From positions 992,001-1,056,000 of the forward strand of contig NZ_ONZI01000001.1 in assembly GCF_900312995.1 (NCBI RefSeq): DNA of 64,000 nt, written 5' to 3'. Origin of the DNA: Kushneria phyllosphaerae. GTDB lineage: Bacteria > Pseudomonadota > Gammaproteobacteria > Pseudomonadales > Halomonadaceae. The notes under the pieces are model-generated. The model saw only the letters and a list, made by a program, of their open reading frames with translations. It searched no databases and had not been told where the DNA came from. A program made the position numbers and the translations under genes. This document shows positions 1 through 8,647 of the stretch, piece by piece; within the stretch, counting starts at the first letter, position 1; every line of letters begins with the position of its first letter.

Positions 1-1045
1 GACTGAACAGCAGGGTGTGGACGGCCGATAGCACGTGATAGCGATACTGTTCCCTGCTGGTGGCGTGCACACTTGATTGGCCCATGCGCCAGTCAGCGTG
101 CTCCGGATGAAAAATGACGGTCGGCAGGCCGGGCATCTGCCAGCTGGCCTCCCAGGCAGCAGACCACTGTGCGAGTGTCTGTATCCCTTCCTGCTGAGCA
201 TGGATCACCTTTTCCAGCGCCTGCAGCTGCGCCGGCGTGTGGATACCTGACAGGTGAATGCCGGCATATCCCATCAGGCGAAGACCGATGACCTGCAATC
301 CGAGTCGGAAAAGACTGCGTTCCCGGGCATGGGAACGTGAGATGGCCTCTTCTGCGGCCAGCAGATCGCGCATTGAAGGCGAGATGACCACACCGGGCAC
401 CTGCTCAAGAAAGGTAGCTGTTTTGAAGGTTAACGGCATGACGCAGGCCAGCAGCAAAACAGGCGTGGCTCGCTGCTGCATCCACTGAAATGCCTCCCGA
501 TGCTTTTGCATGTCAAAACCCAGCTGCAGGGTGAGAAAGTCGGCCCCGGCTGCGAGCTTTTTCTCGGCCTTGAAGTATTGCGCGCCGCTTTCTTCCTCGT
601 GGTACTTGAAGGGGTTGAGCGCAGCACCGAGCAGCCAGTTCGGCCTGGCCTGCCGGACAATCTGCAGGGCGGGCACCGATTCCAGATAGCGTACCGGCTG
701 ACCGGGCTCATGACCGGGAAGGCGATCGCCACTGAGCAGCAGAAGCTGGTCCAGGCCGGCGGCATCCATCTGTTCCAGCTGTTTCAGCAGGTCATGGCGC
801 TCCCGAGCCTTGCCCGAGAAGTGAAGCAGTGTCGGCAGGGAATGCGCCAGCCTTGAGTATGCCGCCAGTGGCGAGAGATCCTGGCTGCTGCTGACTCGAT
901 CCGCGACTGCGGCGACCATTGGCCAGCCGCACAGCTGCGCACGCTGCATCATTGACTCGAAGACAGCGCAGCGCTCACCGGAAAGCCCGGGAACGAATTC
1001 GACAACGCAGATAAAGCGTTGCTGACACAGTGCTTCTCTCAACAT
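1..1045 (-). CDS. MTHFR-family protein (partial, C-terminus off the window)
   Basis: The reading frame is open from the ATG at 1045 to the window edge, about 348 residues without a stop. It resembles methylenetetrahydrofolate reductase (FAD TIM barrel). It has LLLLSGD near residue 95, then VRYLESVPAL and a GAALNPFKYHEEE stretch followed by GADFLTLQLGFD, which match the barrel strands of that family. A GGGAGAGG Shine-Dalgarno lies just upstream of the ATG. It is transcribed divergently from the MesX/MesD pair, so a role in methionine or one-carbon metabolism is likely. Canonical MetF makes 5-methyl-THF. Whether this copy is the housekeeping MetF or a specialised paralogue cannot be told from the window. 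Confidence 0.75.
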   Translation of the reverse strand, partial: MLREALCQQRFICVVEFVPGLSGERCAVFESMMQRAQLCGWPMVAAVADRVSSSQDLSPLAAYSRLAHSLPTLLHFSGKARERHDLLKQLEQMDAAGLDQLLLLSGDRLPGHEPGQPVRYLESVPALQIVRQARPNWLLGAALNPFKYHEEESGAQYFKAEKKLAAGADFLTLQLGFDMQKHREAFQWMQQRATPVLLLACVMPLTFKTATFLEQVPGVVISPSMRDLLAAEEAISRSHARERSLFRLGLQVIGLRLMGYAGIHLSGIHTPAQLQALEKVIHAQQEGIQTLAQWSAAWEASWQMPGLPTVIFHPEHADWRMGQSSVHATSREQYRYHVLSAVHTLLFS

Positions 1046-1132
1046 GCCTGGCCTCTCCCGGTCTGCGCAGCTTCACTCGACAGGTTTATCCCTTTTCAGC
1101 GCCAGAGCTGCTCGCGTCAGGACATGACGCCA

Positions 1133-1192
1133 CTTGATCATGAGAAAAATTTGTAACCATCATGAGCACATTCAGTTTGTTTCATGATCAAG
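1133..1192. promoter_or_regulatory. Inverted-repeat operator candidate in the divergent methionine promoter region
   Basis: The 317-bp gap between the MTHFR homologue and mesX holds a perfect 11-bp inverted repeat: CTTGATCATGA at 1133-1143 and TCATGATCAAG at 1182-1192, with 38 bp between the arms. Each arm contains TGATCA, itself palindromic. The intervening DNA is AT-rich compared with the flanks. The layout suits a regulator that controls both divergent transcripts. No regulator gene is adjacent, so its identity is unknown. I see nothing else in this gap. Confidence 0.4.
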
Positions 1193-1362
1193 GGCCGTCG
1201 ACAATGTCTTTATCAAACAGTTAACCAGGCGCTGTCCACCATATCAGAGCAGTCCTGACGGCTCGGCAGTTGAGTCCACGCGCTGCTGAGTCAAAAGAGC
1301 GGTTTTGAGGCGGTATCTGGTTGGCAGGCAAGGGGCAGCGGACATCAGGGTGGCAGGACGCA

Positions 1363-2346
1363 ATGAGCGAAACGTTTGCATTTACCATCAAAAGCACGGG
1401 GCTCGATGAAGATTATCGACCGTCGGACAACACTCGCATTACCACCAATTTTGCCAATCTGGCCAGGGGCGAAAAGCGTCAGGAGAACCTGCGCAATACC
1501 CTGAAAATGATCAATGGTCGTTTTAACACACTGGCGCATTGGGACAATCCCGAGGGCGACCGTTATCGCGTTGAGCTCGACATTATTTCCGTTGAAATGG
1601 CGATGGATGCTGCCCGCCCCGACAATGCGCTGCCGCTGATCGAGATCCTGAAGACCCGGATTATTGATTTGAATACCGATACCTCTATTGAGGGGATCGC
1701 GGGTAATAATTTCTCTTCCTACGTGCGCGATTACGATTTCAGCGTCCGACTGCTGGAACATAACAGGGGCCAGCCGGGTTTCAGCGTTCCGGAGGATTTC
1801 GGGGCGTTACACGGCAACCTGTTCAAACGCTTCGTCAACTCAAGCGTCTACAGGGCACATTTCAATAAACCGCCCGTGATCTGCATTAGCGTGTCGAGCA
1901 GCAAAACCTATCATCGCACTGACAATTACCATCCCGTGCTGGGCATTGAATACCGGCAGGACGAGTACTCCCTGACCGATGAGTATTTCAAGAAGATGGG
2001 TTTAAAGGTTCGCTACTTCATGCCAACGGGGAGCGTCGCGCCGCTGGCGTTTTATTTCTTTGGTGACCTGCTCAATGATTACACCAATCTTGAGCTTATC
2101 GGCACCATCAGCACGATGGATACCTTTCAAAGGATTTATCGCCCCGAAATTTATAATGCCAATTTTGCAGCAGGAAAATCCTGGCGGCCCAGCCTGGAAC
2201 ATCAGGATTATTCATTGACGCGAATTGTTTACGACCGAGAAGAGCGCAGTCGCCTAGGCATTGAGCAGGGCAGGTTTGTTGAAGAGCATTTTATTAAACC
2301 CTACCAGGCGCAACTTGAGCAGTGGTTCGCCCCCAGCGCTCATTGA
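1363..2346 (+). CDS. mesX: MesX, DUF1852 protein required by the MesD methionine synthase
   Basis: This 327-residue protein matches the DUF1852 family in length and sequence style (N-terminus MSETFAFTIKSTGLDEDYRP). DUF1852 (MesX) is known to be genetically required, with oxygen, for methionine synthesis by MesD in aerobic bacteria; its chemistry was unassigned in that work. I chose the ATG at 1363, preceded by CAGGACG, over an upstream TTG at 1321 because the family begins at MSETF. The stop lies 26 bp before mesD, so the two are almost certainly co-transcribed. No signal peptide or membrane segment is seen, so it should act in the cytoplasm. Confidence 0.85.
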   Translation: MSETFAFTIKSTGLDEDYRPSDNTRITTNFANLARGEKRQENLRNTLKMINGRFNTLAHWDNPEGDRYRVELDIISVEMAMDAARPDNALPLIEILKTRIIDLNTDTSIEGIAGNNFSSYVRDYDFSVRLLEHNRGQPGFSVPEDFGALHGNLFKRFVNSSVYRAHFNKPPVICISVSSSKTYHRTDNYHPVLGIEYRQDEYSLTDEYFKKMGLKVRYFMPTGSVAPLAFYFFGDLLNDYTNLELIGTISTMDTFQRIYRPEIYNANFAAGKSWRPSLEHQDYSLTRIVYDREERSRLGIEQGRFVEEHFIKPYQAQLEQWFAPSAH

Positions 2347-2372
2347 TCATTTCGACAATAAGGTCATCCATC

Positions 2373-3401
2373 ATGAAAAGGTTGTTACCCACGTCAACGG
2401 CCGGCAGTTTGCCCAAACCTTCCTGGCTTGCGCAGCCGGAAGTGCTCTGGTCTCCTTGGAAATTGCAGGGGCAGGCGTTGATCGATGGCAAGCAGGATGC
2501 GCTGCGTTTGTCGCTGCACGAACAGCAGCGCGCCGGTATCGATATCGTCAGCGATGGTGAGCAATCACGTCAGCACTTTGTCACGACATTCATCGAGCAC
2601 CTTGACGGCGTCGATTTTGAAAAGCGCGAGACGGTTAAAATTCGTGATCGCTATGAGGCAAGCGTACCCACGGTCGTGGGTGCGGTGGCTCGTCAGAAGC
2701 CGGTATTTGTCGATGATGCCAGATTTCTGCGTCAGCAGACCGATCAACCCATCAAGTGGGCTCTGCCGGGGCCCATGACCATGATCGATACGCTGTACGA
2801 CAATCACTATAAAAGCCGCGAAAAACTGGCCTGGGAATTTGCTGCCATTCTCAACCAGGAGGCCCGGGAGCTGGAGGCGGCCGGCGTTGATATCATCCAG
2901 TTTGATGAGCCTGCCTTTAACGTTTTCTTCGATGAAGTGAACGATTGGGGAATTGCCACCCTGGAAAGGGCCATTGAGGGGCTCAAGTGTGAAACGGCCG
3001 TACACATTTGCTATGGCTATGGCATCAAGGCCAATACGGACTGGAAAAAGACGCTGGGCAGCGAGTGGCGCCAATACGAGGAGATTTTCCCCAGACTGCA
3101 GAAGTCCAGCATCGATCTCGTCTCGCTGGAGTGTCACAACTCTCATGTCCCCATGGATCTGATCGAGCTCATTCGGGGCAAAAAGGTAATGGTGGGCGCC
3201 ATCGATGTAGCGACCCACACCGTTGAGACGCCAGAAGAGGTGGCCAATACTTTGAGAAAGGCACTTCAGTTCTTGGATGCTGACAAACTCTATCCCTGCA
3301 CCAACTGCGGCATGACGCCCCTGTCACGTGATGTGGCAAGAGGAAAACTGAATGCCCTGAGTGCCGGTGCCGACATCATCCGCCGGGAGCTCTCTTCCTG
3401 A
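2373..3401 (+). CDS. mesD: MesD, core methionine synthase lacking the folate-binding domain
   Basis: At 342 residues this is the catalytic half of a cobalamin-independent methionine synthase without the N-terminal domain of MetE (about 750 residues). The zinc/homocysteine site is complete: His211 and Cys213 in AVHICYGYG, Glu253 in SLECHNSH, and Cys312 in TNCGM. MesD proteins are known to make methionine from homocysteine without 5-methyl-THF or cobalamin but with MesX and oxygen; the methyl donor was not identified in that work. The start is the ATG at 2373 after a TAAGG ribosome site. A longer in-frame extension from 2322 overlaps mesX and is not conserved-looking. It follows mesX in the same operon. 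Confidence 0.85.
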   Translation: MKRLLPTSTAGSLPKPSWLAQPEVLWSPWKLQGQALIDGKQDALRLSLHEQQRAGIDIVSDGEQSRQHFVTTFIEHLDGVDFEKRETVKIRDRYEASVPTVVGAVARQKPVFVDDARFLRQQTDQPIKWALPGPMTMIDTLYDNHYKSREKLAWEFAAILNQEARELEAAGVDIIQFDEPAFNVFFDEVNDWGIATLERAIEGLKCETAVHICYGYGIKANTDWKKTLGSEWRQYEEIFPRLQKSSIDLVSLECHNSHVPMDLIELIRGKKVMVGAIDVATHTVETPEEVANTLRKALQFLDADKLYPCTNCGMTPLSRDVARGKLNALSAGADIIRRELSS

Positions 3402-3482
3402 TATCCAGCCTGGAAAGCAGCGGGCATGGATATCTGAGGATGCGCTGGCGGGGCAGGGCATGGCCGCCACTTTCGACGCTTG

Positions 3483-4246
3483 TCACGTCAGTCTGGCCAC
3501 GGGCAGCTCTTCCCAGCGCGTGGTCCATCGATTCGAGCGATAGCTACAGCGCAGCTGCCAATCGGCCTGCTGACGCTGCACCCCGACCGTCACCGTATTG
3601 CGTCCAAACCGTGTATTGAGCTGACCCCCGCACTTCTGATAAAAAATGCGTCGCGGTTTCCACAGCCGCGCCAGCGCACTTTGGGCCGTGGCCACGATTC
3701 GAAGGTGTTGTCGGTAGGACGCGGCAATGGCAGCACAACCCGATCATGATCCTGCGTGAGATGTCGCATGTGAGGATTGGTGCGAAGCATCACCATTACG
3801 GCACCCGCCAGGCTTCGCTGTGCTCTCAGTCGCTGTGCACCGCATGAGGCGTGCGCACGCAAGGCCTCTTCGAGGTCGTAACGACTGGCCGTCACCTTGC
3901 CAAACGAGCGGCTGGTCATGATCATTTTTCGGCTGTCAGGCGACTCGTTCATGTCGATGCAGCTGACACCGCAGAGCTCGCGAACGGTGCGCTCGAGTAC
4001 CACTGAGAACTGCTGTCGAATCCATTGAGGATTGGCCCGGGCCAGTGCCAGTGCCGTATCAATCCCGCTCGAATGCAGCCGCGCTGCCACGCGCCCGCCA
4101 ACGCCCCAGACATCGGCGATTGGCGTACGTGCCAGCAGCGCATGCGTATCAGGGCTGTCGGCAGCATTCAGTGTGAAAACGCCTCCGGTGGCCGGGTGCT
4201 TTTTGGCGTGACGATTGGCAAGCTTGGCTACGTCGCTTATGCCGTT
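3483..4246 (-). pseudogene. umuC: umuC remnant (Y-family DNA polymerase V subunit)
   Basis: The minus strand encodes recognisable pieces of UmuC without an intact frame. From about 4230 down it reads KLANRHAKKHPATGG, then ARTPIADVWGVGGR and VLERTVRELCG, SRSFGK and MLRTNPH. The frame then shifts near 3700 to LWKPRRIFYQK, followed by a segment ending TRWEELPVAR, the typical UmuC C-terminus. Between these last two pieces the usual finger/linker sequence is missing, so there is an internal deletion as well as a frameshift. The N-terminal catalytic palm (about the first 150 residues, including the metal-binding acidic residues) is absent, and an in-frame TAG stops the frame upstream. No umuD is adjacent. 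This is a decayed gene, not a recent single lesion. Confidence 0.85.
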
Positions 4247-4350
4247 CTACGACCAAACGATGAGTTGGCTCATGCCCCGGAGTCACGGCAAAAGGTTTCG
4301 CAGGTTCGGCATCCAGGCCCATGACGATGGGCAATGGCAGGGCAATCGGG

Positions 4351-5052
4351 TCACTTGTCGGGCACGTCTTCCAGTTCACGTCGCCAGCGCTGCAGGGTGC
4401 GGCGTTGCCGGCGTGTCTTGAACTGCTCGGTACGGGCATCGTCCGGTATCAGCAGGACGCGGCCATCGTCGGCTTTTTGAATGTGGAATGTTCGACGGGC
4501 ACCAATCTGATGGCGTTCTGCGCCAAAATTGGCAATCAGGCTGATCTCGATCGACACCAGTTCATCGTCACCGGCAATGTCGTGATTTTCATCAAACTCG
4601 ATACCCCTGGCAAACCCGGCCTGTCGAATCATGTTGCCGAAGGTGCCCGCCTCCATGTAATCCCCCGAGACCATGGGTCCCTGACGGGTGAATTCACGAA
4701 GGCTGATGTCTCTACCCTTGTCATGGCCGTCGAGGCTGACCGGCTGGCCCGAGTCATCGACGATATCAGTGACATTGCAGAGCCACTGTGTTTTTGAAGT
4801 GGTGATGCGCGCCATGACAAGATCGATAAAGACGCTTTGCTTGCTCATGTTGCTGAACAAACACACCGAGTTGATATCCCGCCCCTTGCCTCGATTGATG
4901 ATGATCTGGGGACGGCGCTGCATCCGAAAGTTGTGCAGCAACATCTGTAGATAGGCCGCCCAGATGATCAGCATTCCTACGCTGGTAATCCCGCTGAACG
5001 TGGACGCATTTTCGGTAATCCACTGCCACAGGCTATCCAGCGAGGAAAACAT
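4351..5052 (-). CDS. Membrane-anchored protein of unknown function (paralogue A)
   Basis: This 233-residue protein has one probable N-terminal membrane segment (about residues 16-40, around GITSVGMLIIWAAYLQML) after an LWQWITENA start. An arginine-rich, probably cytoplasmic soluble region follows. It is clearly paralogous to the product at 8648-9379. Shared blocks are LW.WIT.NA, RRP.I.I..GK, SNM...VF....AR, IEI.LI and IGARR.F, and both have a C-terminal RRQRR/WRQRR-type basic segment. I recognise no known family. It lies downstream of, and in the same orientation as, the Crp-type regulator at 5100-5837 (48-bp gap), so the two may form an operon. Confidence 0.7.
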   Translation of the reverse strand: MFSSLDSLWQWITENASTFSGITSVGMLIIWAAYLQMLLHNFRMQRRPQIIINRGKGRDINSVCLFSNMSKQSVFIDLVMARITTSKTQWLCNVTDIVDDSGQPVSLDGHDKGRDISLREFTRQGPMVSGDYMEAGTFGNMIRQAGFARGIEFDENHDIAGDDELVSIEISLIANFGAERHQIGARRTFHIQKADDGRVLLIPDDARTEQFKTRRQRRTLQRWRRELEDVPDK

Positions 5053-5099
5053 TTAAAACACTCTTTGGGTTATGGGGTACGTGATTCAGAGTTGGCAGG

Positions 5100-5837
5100 T
5101 CATGAGGCGAGTCGCAGACTGACCGGCAGTTTGCCGCTGATATGAAGATAACGATTGTCGAAATCGGCAAATCCTGCGAGTTGTCGCCAGTCAAGGATGG
5201 TCAGTGTCTTGCGATAAAGCGAGACCATTTGCTTGTGTCTCAAAAGCTGCAGGGAGCGGTTAAGGTGGACCGGGGAAAGTCCCAGGGCTTCACTCAGAGC
5301 GACCTGGGTCAGCGGAAAATACATGCTGCTGTCATCTGTCCTGCCAATGATGGCATAGCGGGTAAACAGCTCACAAAGCAGATGGGCCAGGCGCATGGCG
5401 GCCGGTCGGCGAGTGACGTTCAAAAGCCACTCTCCCATCATGGAAGTATCCACGACCGAGGACCAGGCAAGCCCATTGGCAAGACCTGAATCAGGCGTCA
5501 GGCGTGAAAGAAACTTCTGGCGGTCCAGTCGGGTCAGGCGGATATCCGACAGCGCTCTGACACTGTAGCCCGGGCGGTAGTGAACGGAAGAAAGATCTTC
5601 ACACTGGTCGCCGGGTAAAATCAGGGAAATGATCTGATCGGTGCCGTCATGGGCGGTCTTGAAACGACAGGCCCAGCCATCGGTAACAATGCTGATCTTG
5701 TCCGGTTTTTCATCGGCGCCTGTCAACCTCTGGCCTCTTGCAAAACGGTGTTTACTGTCAACACAGTCCTGAATGGCGGTCTTTTCTTCAGGGGTCAAAC
5801 AGGAGTAGAAATTCATTTTGTTGATAAATGAATACAT
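5100..5837 (-). CDS. Crp/Fnr-family transcriptional regulator
   Basis: The 245-residue product has the Crp/Fnr layout. A cyclic-nucleotide-binding-like beta-barrel covers about residues 15-125 (with DGWACRFKTAHDGTDQIISL and PGDQCED), then a dimer helix and a C-terminal winged helix-turn-helix (LTQVALSEALGLSPVHLNRSL, about residues 178-198). It lacks the N-terminal cysteine cluster of Fnr, and the RxS phosphate-binding motif of true cAMP sensors is not apparent, so the ligand is unknown. It is transcribed divergently from a second regulator of the same subfamily at 6271 across a 433-bp AT-rich gap. The two are alike but not close copies. Confidence 0.85.
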   Translation of the reverse strand: MYSFINKMNFYSCLTPEEKTAIQDCVDSKHRFARGQRLTGADEKPDKISIVTDGWACRFKTAHDGTDQIISLILPGDQCEDLSSVHYRPGYSVRALSDIRLTRLDRQKFLSRLTPDSGLANGLAWSSVVDTSMMGEWLLNVTRRPAAMRLAHLLCELFTRYAIIGRTDDSSMYFPLTQVALSEALGLSPVHLNRSLQLLRHKQMVSLYRKTLTILDWRQLAGFADFDNRYLHISGKLPVSLRLAS

Positions 5838-6270
5838 GCACGTTCCCTCGTCGCATCCTCCGACTGAATGGGCCTGAAATATCTTGGAGGGAGAGTGGGT
5901 CGACCTCTTTTAATGGCGCCTGCTTCGAGCGCCTCTCATTATCCTGCTTAATATATCCCGTGAGAGCAGGTTAAAATAAATAACCCAGATTAATAGAGGT
6001 CTATAAAAAAGGCTCTCATGTAGCATTAAGGGTCTTTGTTGTAACATTTAATTAATGGACGCTGTTTGCTTTTGAAGGTTTTGACTTTTATTCGCTACTC
6101 ATCCGAATTACTGCCCATTAACAGGGCGTTTTTATGGCCGTTCTGGCCTGCAGGACTGCCATGATTGCTTCAGGTAGATCATCAGGATGGACAAGTAATA
6201 GTGAACTGACGAAAGGCTTCTGTTCGCTTCGAGAACATGTTGAGATGATGACCCTCTCTGGAGTGCTGCC
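5838..6270. promoter_or_regulatory. Divergent promoter region between two Crp-type regulators
   Basis: This 433-bp gap is much more AT-rich than its surroundings, especially 5935-6060, as expected for a divergent promoter region. It holds several AT-rich -10-like hexamers but no single clear promoter. I see no convincing gene; the long minus-strand frame at 6118-6546 is a shadow of the regulator downstream. An ATG-proximal GGAG (around 6258) serves the plus-strand regulator. Confidence 0.4.
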
Positions 6271-7020
6271 ATGATCGATCCTCTGCTTGAAAAGCTTAAG
6301 CACTATACGGATCTGGAAAAACACGAAATCAGGATGCTGCGCGCAGCGCCCACGCAGGAAAAACGCCTTGAAAAGGGCGACTACATCATCAAGGAGGGCG
6401 AAAATCCTCCCGCTGTCCATCTGATCATTGATGGCTGGGCATGTCGCTGCAAGATGCTTTCTGATGGACGTGAACAGGTCATGGGGTATTTGATCAAGGG
6501 AGATCTCTGCGATCTTCATGTCACCCTGCTGTCCCGAATGGATCACTCGATACGCGCCATGACGACCACGACCGTTGGCATGGTGCCTGAAGAAAGTATT
6601 AATCGAATTATCGAGGATTTCCCCCGTCTTGCCCGAGCCCTGTTCTGGTCTTTAATGGTGGATGAGGCCATTGCTAGGCACTGGATCCTCAACGTTGGCC
6701 TGCGCAGCGCTGAAGCGCGTGTTGCTCATCTTTTTTGTGAGCTGCTTGTGCGCTTTCAGGTGGCCGGTCTCATAAAGGGAAACACGCTGGAGATGCCAAT
6801 GACTCAGGCCAATCTTGGCGAGGCACTGAGTCTGACGCCGGTCCATATCAATCGGGTGTTACAGCGATTGCGTCAAAAGGGGCTTATTATCCTTGCACGC
6901 AAGGAGCTGACTGTCGTTGACCCTGAAGGTCTAAAGGAGGTAGCCGAATTTGACGCCGTTTATCTGCATCTGGATAAAAGGCTGGTAAACCATAAGGGCG
7001 AATTGATCAATAAAAAATAA
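6271..7020 (+). CDS. Crp/Fnr-family transcriptional regulator
   Basis: This 249-residue protein has the same architecture as the regulator at 5100-5837. A cNMP-binding-like barrel (DGWACRCKMLSDGREQVMGY, then KGDLCDL) is followed by a helix-turn-helix with MTQANLGEALSLTPVHINRV (about residues 179-198). No Fe-S cysteine cluster is visible at the N-terminus. The DGWACR..LSDGR signature is common in proteobacterial Crp-like regulators whose signal is not known. The ATG at 6271 has a GGAG site 8 bases upstream. The gene is followed by a short intergenic region with a 20-bp palindrome and an intrinsic terminator. Its place a few kilobases upstream of the rhodopsin makes it a candidate regulator of that locus, but only by proximity. 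Confidence 0.85.
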   Translation: MIDPLLEKLKHYTDLEKHEIRMLRAAPTQEKRLEKGDYIIKEGENPPAVHLIIDGWACRCKMLSDGREQVMGYLIKGDLCDLHVTLLSRMDHSIRAMTTTTVGMVPEESINRIIEDFPRLARALFWSLMVDEAIARHWILNVGLRSAEARVAHLFCELLVRFQVAGLIKGNTLEMPMTQANLGEALSLTPVHINRVLQRLRQKGLIILARKELTVVDPEGLKEVAEFDAVYLHLDKRLVNHKGELINKK

Positions 7021-7212
7021 AAGCGAATCCTTTCGCCATGAATCAATAGTGTCTTCCCTGACCGGAGTAATTCCCTTTACTCAAATAGTTCTATCTTTCC
7101 TGATAGAGCTCACCAGTGTGATGATTTACCAAACTGATTAACATAACTTGAATCAAATTGCCCCAATGAGATTGTGTTGAATGCATTAGGGTTCATGAGA
7201 AGGTTGGATATC

Positions 7213-7251
7213 ATGAATTTCAAAGCATTAATTGCGTTTAGCCATGGCTAA
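7213..7251 (+). other. Possible 12-codon leader-type ORF
   Basis: ATG at 7213 opens a 12-codon frame (MNFKALIAFSHG) ending in TAA at 7249. An AGAAGG element lies upstream and an intrinsic terminator about 20 bp downstream. It overlaps the 20-bp palindrome at 7235-7254. It could be translated, or it could be chance sequence inside a small RNA. Nothing else supports a protein. Confidence 0.2.
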
Positions 7252-7254
7252 ACG
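7235..7254. repeat. Perfect 20-bp palindrome
   Basis: CGTTTAGCCATGGCTAAACG at 7235-7254 is its own reverse complement over all 20 bases. It lies in the 307-bp gap between the regulator at 6271 and the exchanger at 7328, 16 bp before an intrinsic terminator. It could be a dimeric operator or, as RNA, a cruciform-type stem in a short transcript. The rest of the gap (7021-7212) is AT-rich with promoter-like hexamers and no gene. Confidence 0.6.
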
Positions 7255-7270
7255 TACCGATGGAACATGA

Positions 7271-7297
7271 AAACGGCGCCTTTCAGGCGCCGTTTTT
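7271..7297. terminator. Intrinsic terminator, probably bidirectional
   Basis: A 10-bp perfect stem AAACGGCGCC (7271-7280) / GGCGCCGTTT (7286-7295) encloses a 5-base loop. It has a T run on the plus side and an A run on the other. It can end plus-strand transcripts from the regulator region and minus-strand transcripts from the exchanger gene. Confidence 0.85.
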
Positions 7298-7327
7298 CGT
7301 GACAGATATCTTTCATGCTGGTCATGA

Positions 7328-8422
7328 TCAGGCGCGCTGGGCCTTCCAGCTTCTAATGCCCAATACTGCCAGCGTGACCGTGGTCAGAGGCAGCGCATAG
7401 AACAACAAAGCGTCGCCCAGCAGGGTGGCGCTGTCCTGTTCGGTCGAGTAAAGCACCAGATAGGTTGTGTAGGCGATGTAGTAGGCAAAAAACAAAAGCC
7501 CTTCCCAGCGATCGATCCGGTAGCCAGTAAAGAAAATGGGCAGGCAGGCAATCGACACGGCAATCATCACCGGGAAGTCAAAGACCAGCGCGTTGTCGGG
7601 TACCGGGATGCCCTGAGGGGCGACCAGCGCGGCCAGGCCCAGCACGCACAGCAGATTGAACAGACAACTGCCGACGATATTGCCGACAGCGATATCGCGC
7701 TCGCCCCTTACGGCCGCCATGATCGAGGTGGCAAGCTCCGGTAGGGAGGTGCCAATGGCCACCACGGTCAGCCCGATGACCAGATCCGATAGCCCCAGCG
7801 CGCGGGCCAGGGTTGTGGCGCCTTCCACCAGAAAGTGAGAGCCGCCTACCAGCAGCGCCAGCCCGACGGCAATCATGGCGACATGAATCATCCAGGCCAT
7901 CGGCGCCTTCGATGCTTCAGGTTCTCCGTCGGGATTGTCCAGGACTGCGGCCTGTGCCTCTTTTTTGCTTTCGCGCAGTGAGCTGATCACCATGAACAGC
8001 GTATAGGCCACGATACAGGCAAAAAGCAGCGCGCCATCAAGCCGGCTCAATACCCCGTTGGCACCCAGTGCCCAGACCAGCAGCCCGGCGGCAATCAACA
8101 GCGGGACATCAAGTCGAATCAGTTGGCGCGAGACAATAAGCGGGGCCACCAGCGCCGTAAGTCCGAGAATCAGCAGCACGTTGGCAATGTTGCTGCCGAC
8201 CACGTTACCCAGCGCCAGATCCCCGCTCCCGCTGAAGGCAGACTGCACACTGACCGCTGTTTCCGGCGCGCTGGTGCCAAAGGCCACTACCGTCAGACCG
8301 ATGACCAGCGAGGGGATGCCGAACAGGGCGGCCAGTTTTGAGGCGCCACGCACCAGCACTTCGGCGCCACCCATCAAAAGCACCAGGCCTGCGGCCAGAT
8401 ACACGAAGGTCATCAGTGTCAT
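7328..8422 (-). CDS. Calcium/sodium antiporter, CaCA superfamily (YrbG-like)
   Basis: The 364-residue membrane protein has the two inverted alpha-repeats of the CaCA exchangers: VVAFGTSAPETAVS in the first half (about residues 46-59) and VVAIGTSLPELATS in the second. Each holds the acidic residue that binds the cation, and about ten hydrophobic segments are visible. It should exchange Ca2+ (or another cation) for Na+ or H+ across the inner membrane. Length fits the YrbG group (about 325 residues) with a longer cytoplasmic loop rich in Lys/Glu between the repeats. It is bounded downstream by the terminator at 7271-7297. Confidence 0.88.
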   Translation of the reverse strand: MTLMTFVYLAAGLVLLMGGAEVLVRGASKLAALFGIPSLVIGLTVVAFGTSAPETAVSVQSAFSGSGDLALGNVVGSNIANVLLILGLTALVAPLIVSRQLIRLDVPLLIAAGLLVWALGANGVLSRLDGALLFACIVAYTLFMVISSLRESKKEAQAAVLDNPDGEPEASKAPMAWMIHVAMIAVGLALLVGGSHFLVEGATTLARALGLSDLVIGLTVVAIGTSLPELATSIMAAVRGERDIAVGNIVGSCLFNLLCVLGLAALVAPQGIPVPDNALVFDFPVMIAVSIACLPIFFTGYRIDRWEGLLFFAYYIAYTTYLVLYSTEQDSATLLGDALLFYALPLTTVTLAVLGIRSWKAQRA

Positions 8423-8647
8423 TACGAGGCATCTCTTTTCAAGGTGTCGTCAAACCGCGGTCTTTCGGCCATGTGCGGATTGGATATGCTCAGGATAGTA
8501 GCCATTGCTGCTACCGACTGCCTTGATGGCGAGCTGAAGCTTGCACGCAGGAGAGGGTTAAATCAGGCTTTTGAAAAAATCGGCAGGAGGATCAGCATCT
8601 GGTGAAAGGCGACAGAATGATCTGCCGTCTCGAAGCCCTGGCATGGG

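Noticed and set aside
3402..5052. Mobile-element scar around the umuC remnant
   Set aside because: I saw no transposase, terminal inverted repeats or target duplication; simple decay explains the remnant.
6118..6546. 142-codon minus-strand ORF over the start of the second Crp-type regulator
   Set aside because: It is a shadow of the regulator frame, with no ribosome site and no protein-like composition.
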